Shown: piece after piece, positions 36,003 to 48,000 of the stretch
How the letters are laid out: the number at the start of each line of letters is the position of its first letter
Position numbering within the stretch: position 1 is the stretch's first letter
Source: Sphaerolaimus hirsutus
Lineage: Eukaryota; Nematoda; Chromadorea; Monhysterida; Sphaerolaimidae
DNA: 64,000 nucleotides
Assembly: GCA_964036195.1 (NCBI GenBank)
Contig: OZ038454.1
Span: 21,996,315-22,060,314, forward strand
Direction: 5' to 3'
Notes under the pieces: generated by a model
Seen by the model: the letters and a program-made list of their open reading frames with translations, nothing else
Told to the model about the DNA's origin: nothing
The model's database searches: none
Position numbers and translations under genes: made by a program

Positions 36003-39000
36003 GTAAGTTAGCTAAGTTAAATATGTACTGGCTTTGGCTAATTCTGCAACTGAAAAACAGGACTGACAAGTGAACTATAAAGTATTTGTCCCAGGAAGCA
36101 TTTATGCCAGTACCTAATGAGCCCCTTTGCTATATTTAGGTCCACCAAATATCCAAAAATATCGAAGAATTTTTTTTTGGAAAACCACTGGATATCAACA
36201 TTTTTCTCAAAATGTATAGTAAATCATTAGTATAAAAATTACATTGTCTGTACTCAGATACTAACAAAAAGTATACATAAAGGCTGAGTTACAGTTACAG
36301 CATAAGGCCAAATAAATGGTGAATATCGGTTATTGCTTTCAACCTGTCAATTTAGGGATTGATATCTCTTAGCTTTCTTGCGTATCTGTAATTTGTCGTG
36401 GCTGAATTTGTCGTTCCACCTTTTATTTGTCGCTATGCCGTAACTCCGCCTTGGGCGAGTACAGCTACTTTTTGGGAGGAAACAACAACATATTTACAAA
36501 TCACTTGAGCAGGTATACACAATTTTCGACGAAATGTAGCAGGAAAAAAACCCCATGACAACTACCCCCAACCCCCCAGCCACCCAACCGCGACCCCGAA
36601 TTCACGCTGCCCTCGTGGATCCTGTGGATGGTGCTGGCCACCATGCGCACCATGGCCGTGCTCGGCTTGCTCGGCAACGCCGCCGCCCTGCTCCTGTTGT
36701 ACACCAGACGGCCCCTGGCCAGGCTCGCTTCTACGGCCTTTTTGAAGGCCCTCGCTGTGGCCAGTTCCATTGTGCTATTGACGCTACTCGCGCCGGTTTG
36801 AAGGGGGGTCTTTGTGATTGGTGGAGATGTGAAAGCGTCATTGCAAGTATACTCCAGTCACTTTACACCCTGCACGCGTGGTTCCCGCTGGAAGCGTGCC
36901 AACGATTTTTTACGCATGCGATTAGCATAAAAAGTTGAAAGAAGTCATCTCTGTTACAACGCTATACGTAAACTTATTCACAACAATGATTTTTTCATCA
37001 TTTATACAAAAATCGCATGCTTTATCATCATTGGCACGCTTCCAACGTGAGACATAAATGAGTGCGAGGGCAGAGTATCATGTTCGCTGGGTTCATATTT
37101 ATACTCCGATCCGAGGACAGAGGGCAGTATGCATCCGCGCATAAATACTTATGTCATGCACGCCTACGCACCAAATGTGATATTTATGTACGCATTTTCA
37201 CAACAAAAAAAAACAACTTATTTTCAAAAGAAAAAGGCGGGGTCAGGTATTTACAACCAACATATATGTTTCATGCATGAAATAATTTCTTATTCAACAA
37301 TTTTTATTCGTGTTGACGCCATAATAACGTTCAGAAAAGTACCTAGGTACGCATAATGCGGTCCGTGGAGTACATTATTTATTGGCGGTTCAATGATATA
37401 GCAGGAACACTCGTTGGGTTTTTTGGCGCCGGGCGCCAAAGGGCGCCAGAAAAAATGGCGCCAACGATAAGAGTCTCTATTTTAGCATGTAAATATTTTT
37501 ATCATAACAGAAGCTTTTTTAGAAGACCAATATGTTGCCGTATTGCCTCCAAATATCCCTTGAATTAACACCCCTTCGAGATACCCGGGCCAGATTTAAT
37601 ACTCCCTACAGATTTGTAGGGTAGGGCGTACGCCCGATAGTTTTTCAAAGTTCAGCCGCATCGACGCACATGCACCGAGAGCAAGGCGGTTCGTAAAATA
37701 CACGAAACTATCCCTTAAGGTCGCCGATATTGCAATATGACGGTTATCGCTTCGATTTTGGCTCGGAAATCACGATTTCGTCATTTCGTGGCCGTCTGCC
37801 AATTCGTTTTTTATTTTATTTTGTCGGGCAGGTTACTCGCATAAGTCGCGCTTTTGTACGCTCGTGCATGCATTTCTTTCTTGTCGCTGCCCTCATGGTT
37901 TCGGTTGCAGACAGTGAACACTAAAAAAGTGACCACCTGACTACACAAAAGCGTGACCTATGCGAGTAACCCGCCCGACAAAATAAAATAAAAAACGAAT
38001 TGGCAGACGGCCACGAAATGACGAAATCGTGATTTCCGAGCCAAAATCGAAGCGATAACCGTCATATTGCAATATCGGCGACCTTAAGGGATAGTTTCAT
38101 GTATTTTACGAACCGCCTTGCTCTCGGTGCATGTGCGTCGATGCGGCTAAACTTTAAAAAATCTGTCGGGTGTACGCCCTACCCTACAAATCTGTAGGGA
38201 GTATTAAATCTGGCCCCAGGTCTGAGCAAGTTGGGGGAAAAAAACCCAACTCGACACCCCCGTCTGTAATAAGGTACATCATGTTTGCAATATGAACATG
38301 ATGTTTTAATGGCTGCCAATTTACATCTCAGCTATACCGTATTTGCTCGAAATACCCAAAGGAAGTTTATTTTTCAGAGTGCAAATTACGATGGGCGGGG
38401 GCATTTCGAGGGGGTGGGGTTTATTCGAGGGGTGGTTGTATTATTTCCCCAGAAATTTTCGAGACAGATCGTAGTAAATATGGTCTTTTACATACCGAAA
38501 ACCAACGATGGGTAAGTTCTCCACAAAAAAACACTTTCTGTGTTTTGAGTTTTTCAAAAATGAATACCTGTGTTTTGAGTTTTTTTATCAAAAAAAACTT
38601 GAGTAACTCTGTTTTTATTTCTGTGTTTTTTGTTAAAACTCGAGTTTTTTGAGTTTTTTTCTAAAAAACTCGAGTTTTCCCCCCAAAAATTGGAAATTCT
38701 CTGATTTACAGCATTTTGAAGTGGAAACAGCGGTTTTCTTATAAAATATTGGTTTTGCTCATGTTTAAACCCCACATAACATATGTGTATTCATTTAAGT
38801 CCATAAAAATGTCCTCAATGAGGACATCCACCGACATCACAACACCAGCATCAACAAAATGCTCACAAACGACAATTTACGCAGTACTCCAAAATTCTTC
38901 AATGGATGTGCACTGTATGGAAGACCACAGAATTGATTTGAACTACAACTATATTTAAACATGTCCACCAGGAGATGTGCATGCCATCTTTAATTTATTT

Positions 39001-42000
39001 TTTGTTCCAACATAAAATATGAATACATTATGTACATATTTACATGCTATACATGCATATCTTATCTTGTTTAGTTTAACTTGTGTTCAACCACTTCGCT
39101 GAAAAAAACACAAAAACTCAAAAAAAAACTTTTCTGTGTTTCCGTGTTTCTGTGTTTCTGTGTTCTCCAAAAAAAAACTCATTTGAGTTTTGAGTTTTTC
39201 AAAATTTGTGAGTTTCCGTGTTTCTGTGTAAAACAAAAACACAGAAACTCAATGAGTTTCTGTGTTCAATTTCTGTGTTTTTTTCATCGTTGCCCAAAAC
39301 AGGTAATAAAAGTGACAAAACAGGGTATATTTAAATGTACCGTATTTCCTCGAAATACCCCCAGGGGGTTATTTTTTCAGAGTGAGCATTTTGAGGAGGT
39401 ATTTCGAGGGGGGTATTTCGAAGAAATACGTATCAACGTTGATGGCTACACAAACTAGTCTTATGTGTGGCTGTGATGCCTATGGCATCGATTAATACAT
39501 CATGTACATTGTGTACATGATGTACCTTATTCCCGACGGGGTATTTCGAGGGGCTTATCTTTAACTCAGCTCGATAAAACCTGGGGGTATTTCGAGGGGG
39601 TGTATTTCTAGGAAATACGGTATATTCACTGCTTGTGTAACGATCTACGGTGATAATGTCCAAAAATTTCCTATTTGGTCACATTTATTCGCAGAATTTT
39701 GTCGCCATTTCTGGCGCCATCCAAAACAATGGCGCCGGGCGCCAAATTGGCGCCAGCGAAAATGGCGCCAAGCGCCAAGGGCGCCATGGCGCCATTCGGA
39801 ATAATGGCGCCAGGCGCCAGATAACGCCAGAGAAAAGGGCGCCAAGCGCCAATGGCGCCATGGCGCTGGCGCCCTTTGGCGACATTAAAGGGCGCCAGCG
39901 CCATGGCGCCATTCCATCACTACTCATAAATAAGATTTGAACGTGTTTGAGTTTTCTACAATGAGTCATTTTTTATCTCCGTCAACTGCAGTTGACGGCC
40001 ACCTCATTGAAGCAGACTCAAATGCGTTCTAAGCTGATTCGTGAGTTGTCGAAATTTCGTGTGAAAAATAGTGCGCACACTCACAAGCACATTGTATCTA
40101 TTGTGCCTACACACAGATTTGCACCGTAGCTTCGATGAAAACTGAATTGACGACGTCGCCATCCTGTGCACTATCATTGTATGCTACCTACGTCTTTATG
40201 TGTTTTAGTTTTCACACTCCCAAAGTGTAAAACTTTCATTTATTTAATTTCAAATATAAATTAAGGTAAATCATTCAACCGATAACCGAGTTGATTCATA
40301 TGAATTTGAATTACCGATATCAGTTTACGCCAAAGTCGCGGTGCAAACTAGTGTGCACATTGGCGCACCACACACTGAAATTTTGAGTTCAGCGTTCGAA
40401 CGTTTTTGCACGCTGAACTACAAACGCTGAAATCAAAATCTAAAGAACACAACGTTTTTGAAGCCTAGATGATCCGGTATTTGTAATATTTCGCGCATTT
40501 TGCATGCGAGCCGATTTTTTACGCTTCAAAAACGTTATGTTCTTTAGATTTTGATTTCAGCGTTTGTAGTTCAGCGTGCAGAAACGTTCGAACGCTGAAC
40601 GCAAAATTTCAGTGTGCGGTGGGCCAATGGCGACACGAAGTTGAACCGATCACCGCTTCTCCGCAGATCTTCGAGTACGTGTCGCGGGTGCCGCTGTACG
40701 CGCGCCTCAATGCCGGCTGCAAGCTGATCACGTTCGTGTCGCACACCTTCGACTGGATGTGCAACTGGTGCATCGCCCTGATCGCCTTCGAGCGCGCCGC
40801 CGTGCTCCGCCGCTGGCCCGACAGGTGCATGGGGGGGGGGGGTCTGATTGTTTACTATGCTACTGGCAGCACGTTTTGCGGAAGAGTCCCGGTATGTAAT
40901 CTTGGAAAAATGCCAAAACGGCCGTGTGGATGCACTCGTTTTCACACATACATCGCATACAAGCGTCAACTGGTGGTGGGCCACTATTAGCGACCATTCC
41001 CGGTTTCTTAATCGCATTCCGCGGCCATTATCGGTGACGCGGACATAAATCCTGCGTCCTTTACTTTGGTTCGTACAATATCCAATTGTATCAAACTATA
41101 TCCAATACAACCTTGTAGTAGTGCCAAGATTGCATAAATGACCCGATCCCATTTTGCGTGGGGAGTTGGTATTTACCGTATTTTTCTGATAGAAGGACGT
41201 CCGTCTATTTTTCGACGATTTTTTTACACGCCCTTCTATTAGAGACGCCTTTGTATTGAAGACCCGGCCTTCTATTAGAAAAATTATGTTATTTTATTTT
41301 CTTCATCTATTTATAATACTTTCCCAAACATAATTAGTATAATAAACATTGTCAGTACTTGCACTGGCGCCCACCATATGCACAAAAATTGGTTCAGAAG
41401 AGAAGGGGGTGGAAGCGGCCGGTTGCATGTGATTGATTTGCCTTTCACATGCTTCATAATATGCACTTCGCGAGATTTTAGATGAACTGCGTCACAAGGA
41501 GTGAAGTGTCTTTCAAACGCGTGTCTCCGTTTCACCGTCACAAGCGTTTTCTGCACACTCCCACGCGTTTTACAAGACTTTTTCTGAAGTGCCTTCCGTA
41601 CGCTTACACAGCTTTCTCGAGGTTTTTGGTGAAAGGGACTTCCCCTGAAATAGACTTACAAGGATTTTTAAAAAAAACGTCGATTTTAAAAGATTGGTGC
41701 AACAACAATCGCACAAAACCACACGAAGCTACTTCACAACACTTCACGCCTCATCACACCCCATCACACATCTAACCCCCCCCTCACAGATGGCGTTGCG
41801 TGCGCCACCTGTGCTCGGCCGTGGGCGCCAGATGGGCGTGCCTCGTCTTACTTTCCGCCGCGCTGCTAGCGAACGCGTGGACTCTGCGCGTGGCAGAGAC
41901 GGATAATCTGGGCTGCGCCGTGCACACGCATCACAGAAAGCTGTTTAGATAGTGAGTAGTGATGTAAAGGCACCGGGGCACCGGTGCCCCGGTGCTGGGC

Positions 42001-45000
42001 ACCGAAGGGCACCAGCACCGGTGCTGGTGCGGTGCCATTGCAATCTTCAGGGGTGCCATGCCGGTGCCGGTGCCATTTTTTTCAGAATAGCACCGGTGCC
42101 GGTGCGGTGCGGTGCCATTTTTTTGCCGGTGCCAAAGGTGCTAGCACCAGGGCAAAGTAAAAGGCACCGGGAAAGGCACCGGCCAAGGCTTCATGTGCTG
42201 TGCAATTTTGTCCATAGCATGTGCTTATTCATATTTCAAAAAACAGCGATATATATACCCAACCGTTTTTGCCTATTTTGTAAACCTCCCATCAAATAAA
42301 TATACCTACTGTGAAATCCATTATACCCGATACGTGATCTGATGAGCGAATCTAAAATTTTGTTTAATTTTTATCATTTTTATATTTTATATTTATCGTA
42401 CTTTTTTGTTCAAAATTTGTTGTCAGTTTATGACAGAGATAGTTCCATTCTCTGTACAGCAACATCTCCGATCAGTAGACAATAGTGGCTATGGACATCG
42501 TAGTAAATTAAATATTTTATCTTTCATTTGTAATCATTGTAATTGCTTCATAAAAGTGATTGCCACATCATTCTGATCATTTTAAGTGCTCAACCATCAA
42601 AATCGGTTGAAAATTCATGGAAACATGCACTTCCAAAGGTGAAACCACTGAGAAACTGCCCGATATTTACTTCAGAAATTCCAGCCCGGTGCGGTGCCTT
42701 TCGGTGCTAGCACCGGCAACCCGCCGGTGCCCTTCGGTGCCGGTGCCATTTTTTCCAAAAGGCACCGGTGCCGGTGCGGTGCGGTGCCATTTTCTGACCG
42801 GTGCCCCAGGGTGCCAGGTGCCCTTTTCATGCGTTGGCAAAGGTGCCGGTGCGGTGCGGTGCCATTTTTCCCGGTGCCTTTAACATCACTAATAGTGAGT
42901 TTGAATAGGTGGGAGTTTGGACCTTTGTGATTGGATGCTTTTGTGAGTGGGTTGAGTAGCGGGCGGGCTACCATGTGCCTGTAGACATGTAAACCCGCTA
43001 GTCATGTAGACCCGCCAGTCATGTGTTTTAAGGGGATTAGCATGACAGGGGTGTTGGCACTGGCAGGATTACGGCATGATAAGTAGAGTATGCACTCGCA
43101 TTGTTTTTGCCACTCTTTGATGATACCACTCAGAAAAATCAGAAATAAGTTGTTGCTCATTTGAGTTTTTCAGTTAAACTTTGAGCATTGCCATCAATAT
43201 AGTGACAAAAAAGATGAGAAGATGTGACACTGTGTAGTGGCCTCACTTATGTACCACCATTGCTATTATATCCTCCATGGCAGGGGTTAAGTAGAGGGGG
43301 GTTGGGGGGGGGTTACCCCCCCCCCCCCAAATTGGCCAGCTATTTTTCTATCCCGGAGGCAAAATTTTTGGCTATCTATCCCCCAAATCGTCCAATTTTT
43401 AAGAAATTTTGGCCCAATTTTCACTCAAAATCGCTAATTTTCATACCTTTTTATAGTTTTTCACCTTCAAAATTCTAATTCACATTCCTTATTGCCTTAT
43501 TTAGTGATTTTTTGTACTATACATACTTATAGACCTATTTCTAGCTGTTTTTCACCTACTTTTGGCGATTTTCCCCCTTTTTCCATCTATACTTGGAAAA
43601 GCCTAACTATTGAACCCCCGCCAACCCCCCCTCCCAACCCCCCCCCCCCAAAAAAAAAAAAAATTCAGCTATCTATCCCTCCGGAGGAGCGATTTACTAT
43701 CTATATAAACCCCCGCCAGGGTCCAAATCTACATATCCCCTGCTTTATGGGGGGTTTACATGACTAGGGGGTCTACATGACTACTGGGTTTAAATGACTA
43801 GTGGGTTTACATGACTAGGCCTACATCGGCGAGACCAGTAGTAAGTAGGCCTGTGCACTTTTAAGTGAGAAATAAAGTGACAAGTAAAACTGTGGATGGA
43901 AATTCATGTTTTGCGTGCCTGTATCATACGTGCAGAATGAATTAGGGCCTTGGCAGTAGTGAATACATCACAGATTGAAAGTACCTACCTAAATACAGTA
44001 TACCTCAATGCCAGCGCTTCCAAATTTGAAGCGTGTTTCACAGATCAAGTTTGCAGGGTCCAGTAAGAAATGTGAAGCATATGGACATAATCCGTGGTGG
44101 TGAAATGTCTCTTCACGCCAATTCCCCACACCAAGCTGAGTATAACAGATCACAGCGCTTCACCACGCATCACACTCTCACTTAAATCTAGCCATCCGTG
44201 AAGCCAGCCAATCTAATCAAAAATCGCTCGCAGTCTCGTAATGGTGGAAACGGTCACGTCGGTGGTCCTACCGCTGCTGTTGATCATCGCCTGCAACTGC
44301 ATCACCGTGTTCGACTACCAGAGATTTAGGAAGACTACCAAACGGGTGCGTTGGGAGAACGTGGAAATTGGCGGCTCGCCAACTAGTTGACACATGTGTA
44401 TGCGTGTCAACTGGTATGTATCAACTCAGATTTTGGGTTCATATGTCGTGTCGCAGTGTGATCTCCAAATGCACACGCGCATGTTGAAAAATAAATATTA
44501 CGGCGAGTGCATTGGCGGATCGCTGTGCGACACGTGAAGCCAAAATCTGAGTTGACACAGACCAGTTGACACACAGCAAAAAATGGGTTCGTGAAGTGCG
44601 CTCTGTGAAGAAGTTTTCGGTGAAGTGTCTTCCACTCACTTCACCTAGCTTCACGAAAACCGAAATTCGTGAAGTGCACTTCACGAACCTTTGCAGCATA
44701 CTTTGCATGGTTCGTGAAGTTCCGTGAAGCGTCTGGAATGCAATGAAGTGTCTTCACGCCGACATTGCGCATCTGCGTGAAGTCACTTCAAGACGCTTCA
44801 CCGCGCATCACACACCCATTTTTTGCTGTGACACACATGTGTCAACTAGTGTGCGGGCCGCCAATGTTGACACGATTGAAGTCGACGCTATTTACGGCAA
44901 TTCGACTAATAGTGAAAGCAATGTAGTGTGATGCAATGGTAAAAATAATATTTTTGGCTTTTCATTCTGATGAAATATGGTACCGTATTTCCTCGAAATA

Positions 45001-48000
45001 CCCCCCTTGAAATACCCCCCTCAAAATGGGCACTAAGAGTTTGTGGTCCGGAGCAGGGTTGGTTTTATAAAAATTCATTTTAGTAAAATTGTATAAAAAT
45101 TGTATAAAAATTTTATTTTATTTTTATTTTATTCTTCTTTCATTTTATTTTATTTTATTTTATTCCCAAAAGTCGTTAATAAAATAAAATGACCCATTTT
45201 ACAAAAATTTTACATTAATTTAACAAAAATTTTACAAAAAATCTGAATCATGCATGCAAGGCCAGAAAAATTTCATCATTAGACATTATACATGAAAAAC
45301 TTGTGACAAATTTTTCCATTACTTGACAAAAGTTGCATGCAGTAGGTATTGTTAGCTAGCAGCAAGTGTAAACTTACCATTATTGATAACAATGGTTTGC
45401 ATTTTTAAAGGACTACTGGTGCCAGTTCCGCAAAATGAAAAGTGAGAAGTGAAATGGCGAAGTAATCGAGCAAAGACAAAGTCAGAAAGGCTGAAGGTGG
45501 CAGCTTGCCCATTGCGCTTTTACTTCGTCTTTGCCATTTCACTTCTCACTTCTTATTTTGCGGAAGTGGCCCCTGGACTGTGCTGGGCACATTTGTAAAA
45601 GATTATGCAAAGTGTCAATTGTCATGACAAATGTAAAGTAGTGTCAATTGTCATGCAAAATGTCAAGTGTCATGGAAAATGTAAATTGTATAACCAAATC
45701 TTAGGTTTTTCTATCCAAATCTTATGTTTATGTAGCCACATTTGGATACAGAATGTAAGATTTTGATACAAAACATAAGATCTGGATACAATACAGAAGA
45801 TTTGGATAAAAGAGAAGATTTGGATATAAAACATAAGATTTGGATACAATTTGCTTGACAATTGGCACTTTAATTTATTTTTGTCATGACAATTGACACT
45901 TTACTAGTTATTTGCCATGACAATTGACACTTTGCATGGCATTTTTCATGACATTTGAGACTTTACACAGCTTGGGACCGCTCCCAGTTCCACGAATAAA
46001 CAGGTAGAAACTCAAGCAACAAGAAAAATATTTTACAAATAATATGAAGTTTTATACAATTTTACATAAAATATGAATTTTTATACAATTTTACAAAAAT
46101 TTTACAAAAATTCGAATTTTTATACAATTTTTATTTTTATTTTGAAATTTTCCATTTTATTTTATTTTATTTTATTCTTAAATTTTCCATTTTATTTTAT
46201 TTTTATTTTTTTCTGCGATTTTGCCAACCCTGGTCCGGAGAATGTATAACAGACATTCAAAACACTTACTGTGTTACGTTAGAACATCGTTTATACCATC
46301 TATATCTTTATATAAGGCTGTAAAAACTTATAAATGGTGGTTATTGTGCATTTTTCACGTTTTTCTCTCAAAATTTTCGCTCTGAAAAAATAAACCCCCT
46401 GGGGGTAATTCGATGAAATACGGTAGTTTTATTGTAAAGTATGGAACACGTAGGGTTTGGAACACGAACCGACACGTACCGTCACTTTTTGGAAGTATCC
46501 CATTATTAGCGCCATGTTGCTCGGCGCCCCTGGAGCCTGGTGCTTTTCATGTTGTGGGAAAATACAGCGTTCCACTAAAACAATCCCTCAAAATTCAAAA
46601 ACAAAAGATAAAATCAAAACCCTACTTCCATTCAAAAATCGCAACTCACTCAAACCAACCCACAATCCTCACAGGTGCGCATGTCCGTGTCGGGCGCGGA
46701 CAAGTGCAAGTGGGCGGCGGGGGGCACGCTGAGCACGTTCAGCTACAAGGCCAAGTCGCGCCTGGTGCGCCTCATGTCCGCCGTAAGTCTGGCCGCCGCC
46801 GGCGCGCAGAGGGCGCCCCATCATACCGCCGTGTATACTGTGGTCCGTTCGGGGGAACTGGGAGGGCTGCGCTGGGGCCAGATCCAATTGCGACGTAGGG
46901 CGCTCCGTAGGGCGCGCGAGGCGCGTGTTGGGCGCCCTAGATAACGGTCTAATAATTTTGGACCTGGTCGATGGGCGTTATGAAAATAAGTGATTTTGAA
47001 CGAAAATTGGGGCGAAATTTCTCAAAAGCAATCACTTTTCCGTTATATTTACACGGTTTTACAAACGAGTAAAACTATTTTAAAAAAACTATCTAAGTTG
47101 TGTGTACTCAGAAGGTGAGTAAAAATAAATACATTACGTTTACGTTTTAAAAACTTCGGTACTTTTAACAACTCTGCCTGGCACGTATTAGGACACCGGC
47201 AACAAAATGGCACCGCATCGGCACCGGCGCCATTCCCCAAAAAATGCACCCGCACCAAAGAGGGGGGGGGTGTCGCCGGTGTCAGCACCGAAAGGGCACC
47301 GCACCGGGTTGCTTAAATTACCGTAATTACCTCGAAGTAAACACGTAAGTACCCGACTCGACCCCCTCTCAGCAAGTGAACGGCACGCTGAGCGAGCGGA
47401 CGAACGACGACGCGGGCAGCGTCAAGCTGCAGGTGGGCGACAGCAACGTGCCGCTCGACGACGGCGGCGGCAAGCCGGCCGACGTGCTGCTCGCGCCCGC
47501 CGTCGGCTGCTCGACGCGCAGTTCCGCAGACACGGCGGCAACTAAGGGCGCCACCGCGGCGCGACGCCGCTCGGCCGCTAGGTGCGACCTGCGGCTAACG
47601 CGCACCCTGCTCGCGGTTACTTGGCTGTTCATCGTGTGCAACCTGGTGCCAGTCTCGGACTCTGTGAAGTGTGAAGTAAAGTGTTAAGTGTCAGGTAAAG
47701 TGTCATGCAAAGTGTCAAGTGTCATGCAATTCTCAGTAACAAAATCTTTTTTTGTTTTGTTTTGATTGACATTTTACCTGACATTTGACACTTTACTTTA
47801 CACTTTGCAGGGTCTGGGACTGCCCCCAGCCCTTCTACTTGATGCGCTTCTACACGACCATCATAGACGAGACCATGTCGGCGCCGCCGACGAACTCGTT
47901 GCTCAGCTATTTCGTGTTCACCTTCGCGCCGTACTTTCTGTACTACCTGCACTTCGCTGCGGTGAGCGTGTGCTACACTCTGTACGGCGGCCCCAGTACC

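Larger units (their letters stand above)
45054..46232. mobile_element. hAT-type MITE (CAGGGTTGG family) with nested elements
   Basis: Ends CAGGGTTGGTTTTATAAAA and GATTTTGCCAACCCTG with a perfect 8-bp duplication GTCCGGAG (45046-45053, 46233-46240). TTTTATTTTATTTT subterminal repeats are on both sides. The elements at 45419-45572 and 45583-45983 are inside it, and it lies in the CCGTATT MITE 44983-46423 in GPCR intron 5. Confidence 0.85.
44983..46423. mobile_element. CCGTATT palindromic MITE in GPCR intron 5 with nested hAT
   Basis: Ends CCGTATTTCCTCGAAATACCCC and GGGGGTAATTCGATGAAATACGG with TA flanks. The original MITE is interrupted by 45054-46232, which itself contains two smaller elements. 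Confidence 0.8.

Noticed and set aside
37588-38216. Possible inverted-repeat RNA gene
   Set aside because: A second copy with CTG target duplications shows it is a mobile element; no independent sign of a structured non-coding RNA.
46413-46944. 161-codon + frame overlapping GPCR exon 6
   Set aside because: It uses a different frame from the receptor and mixes intron AT-rich DNA with exon DNA; the receptor frame is supported by splice sites and phase.
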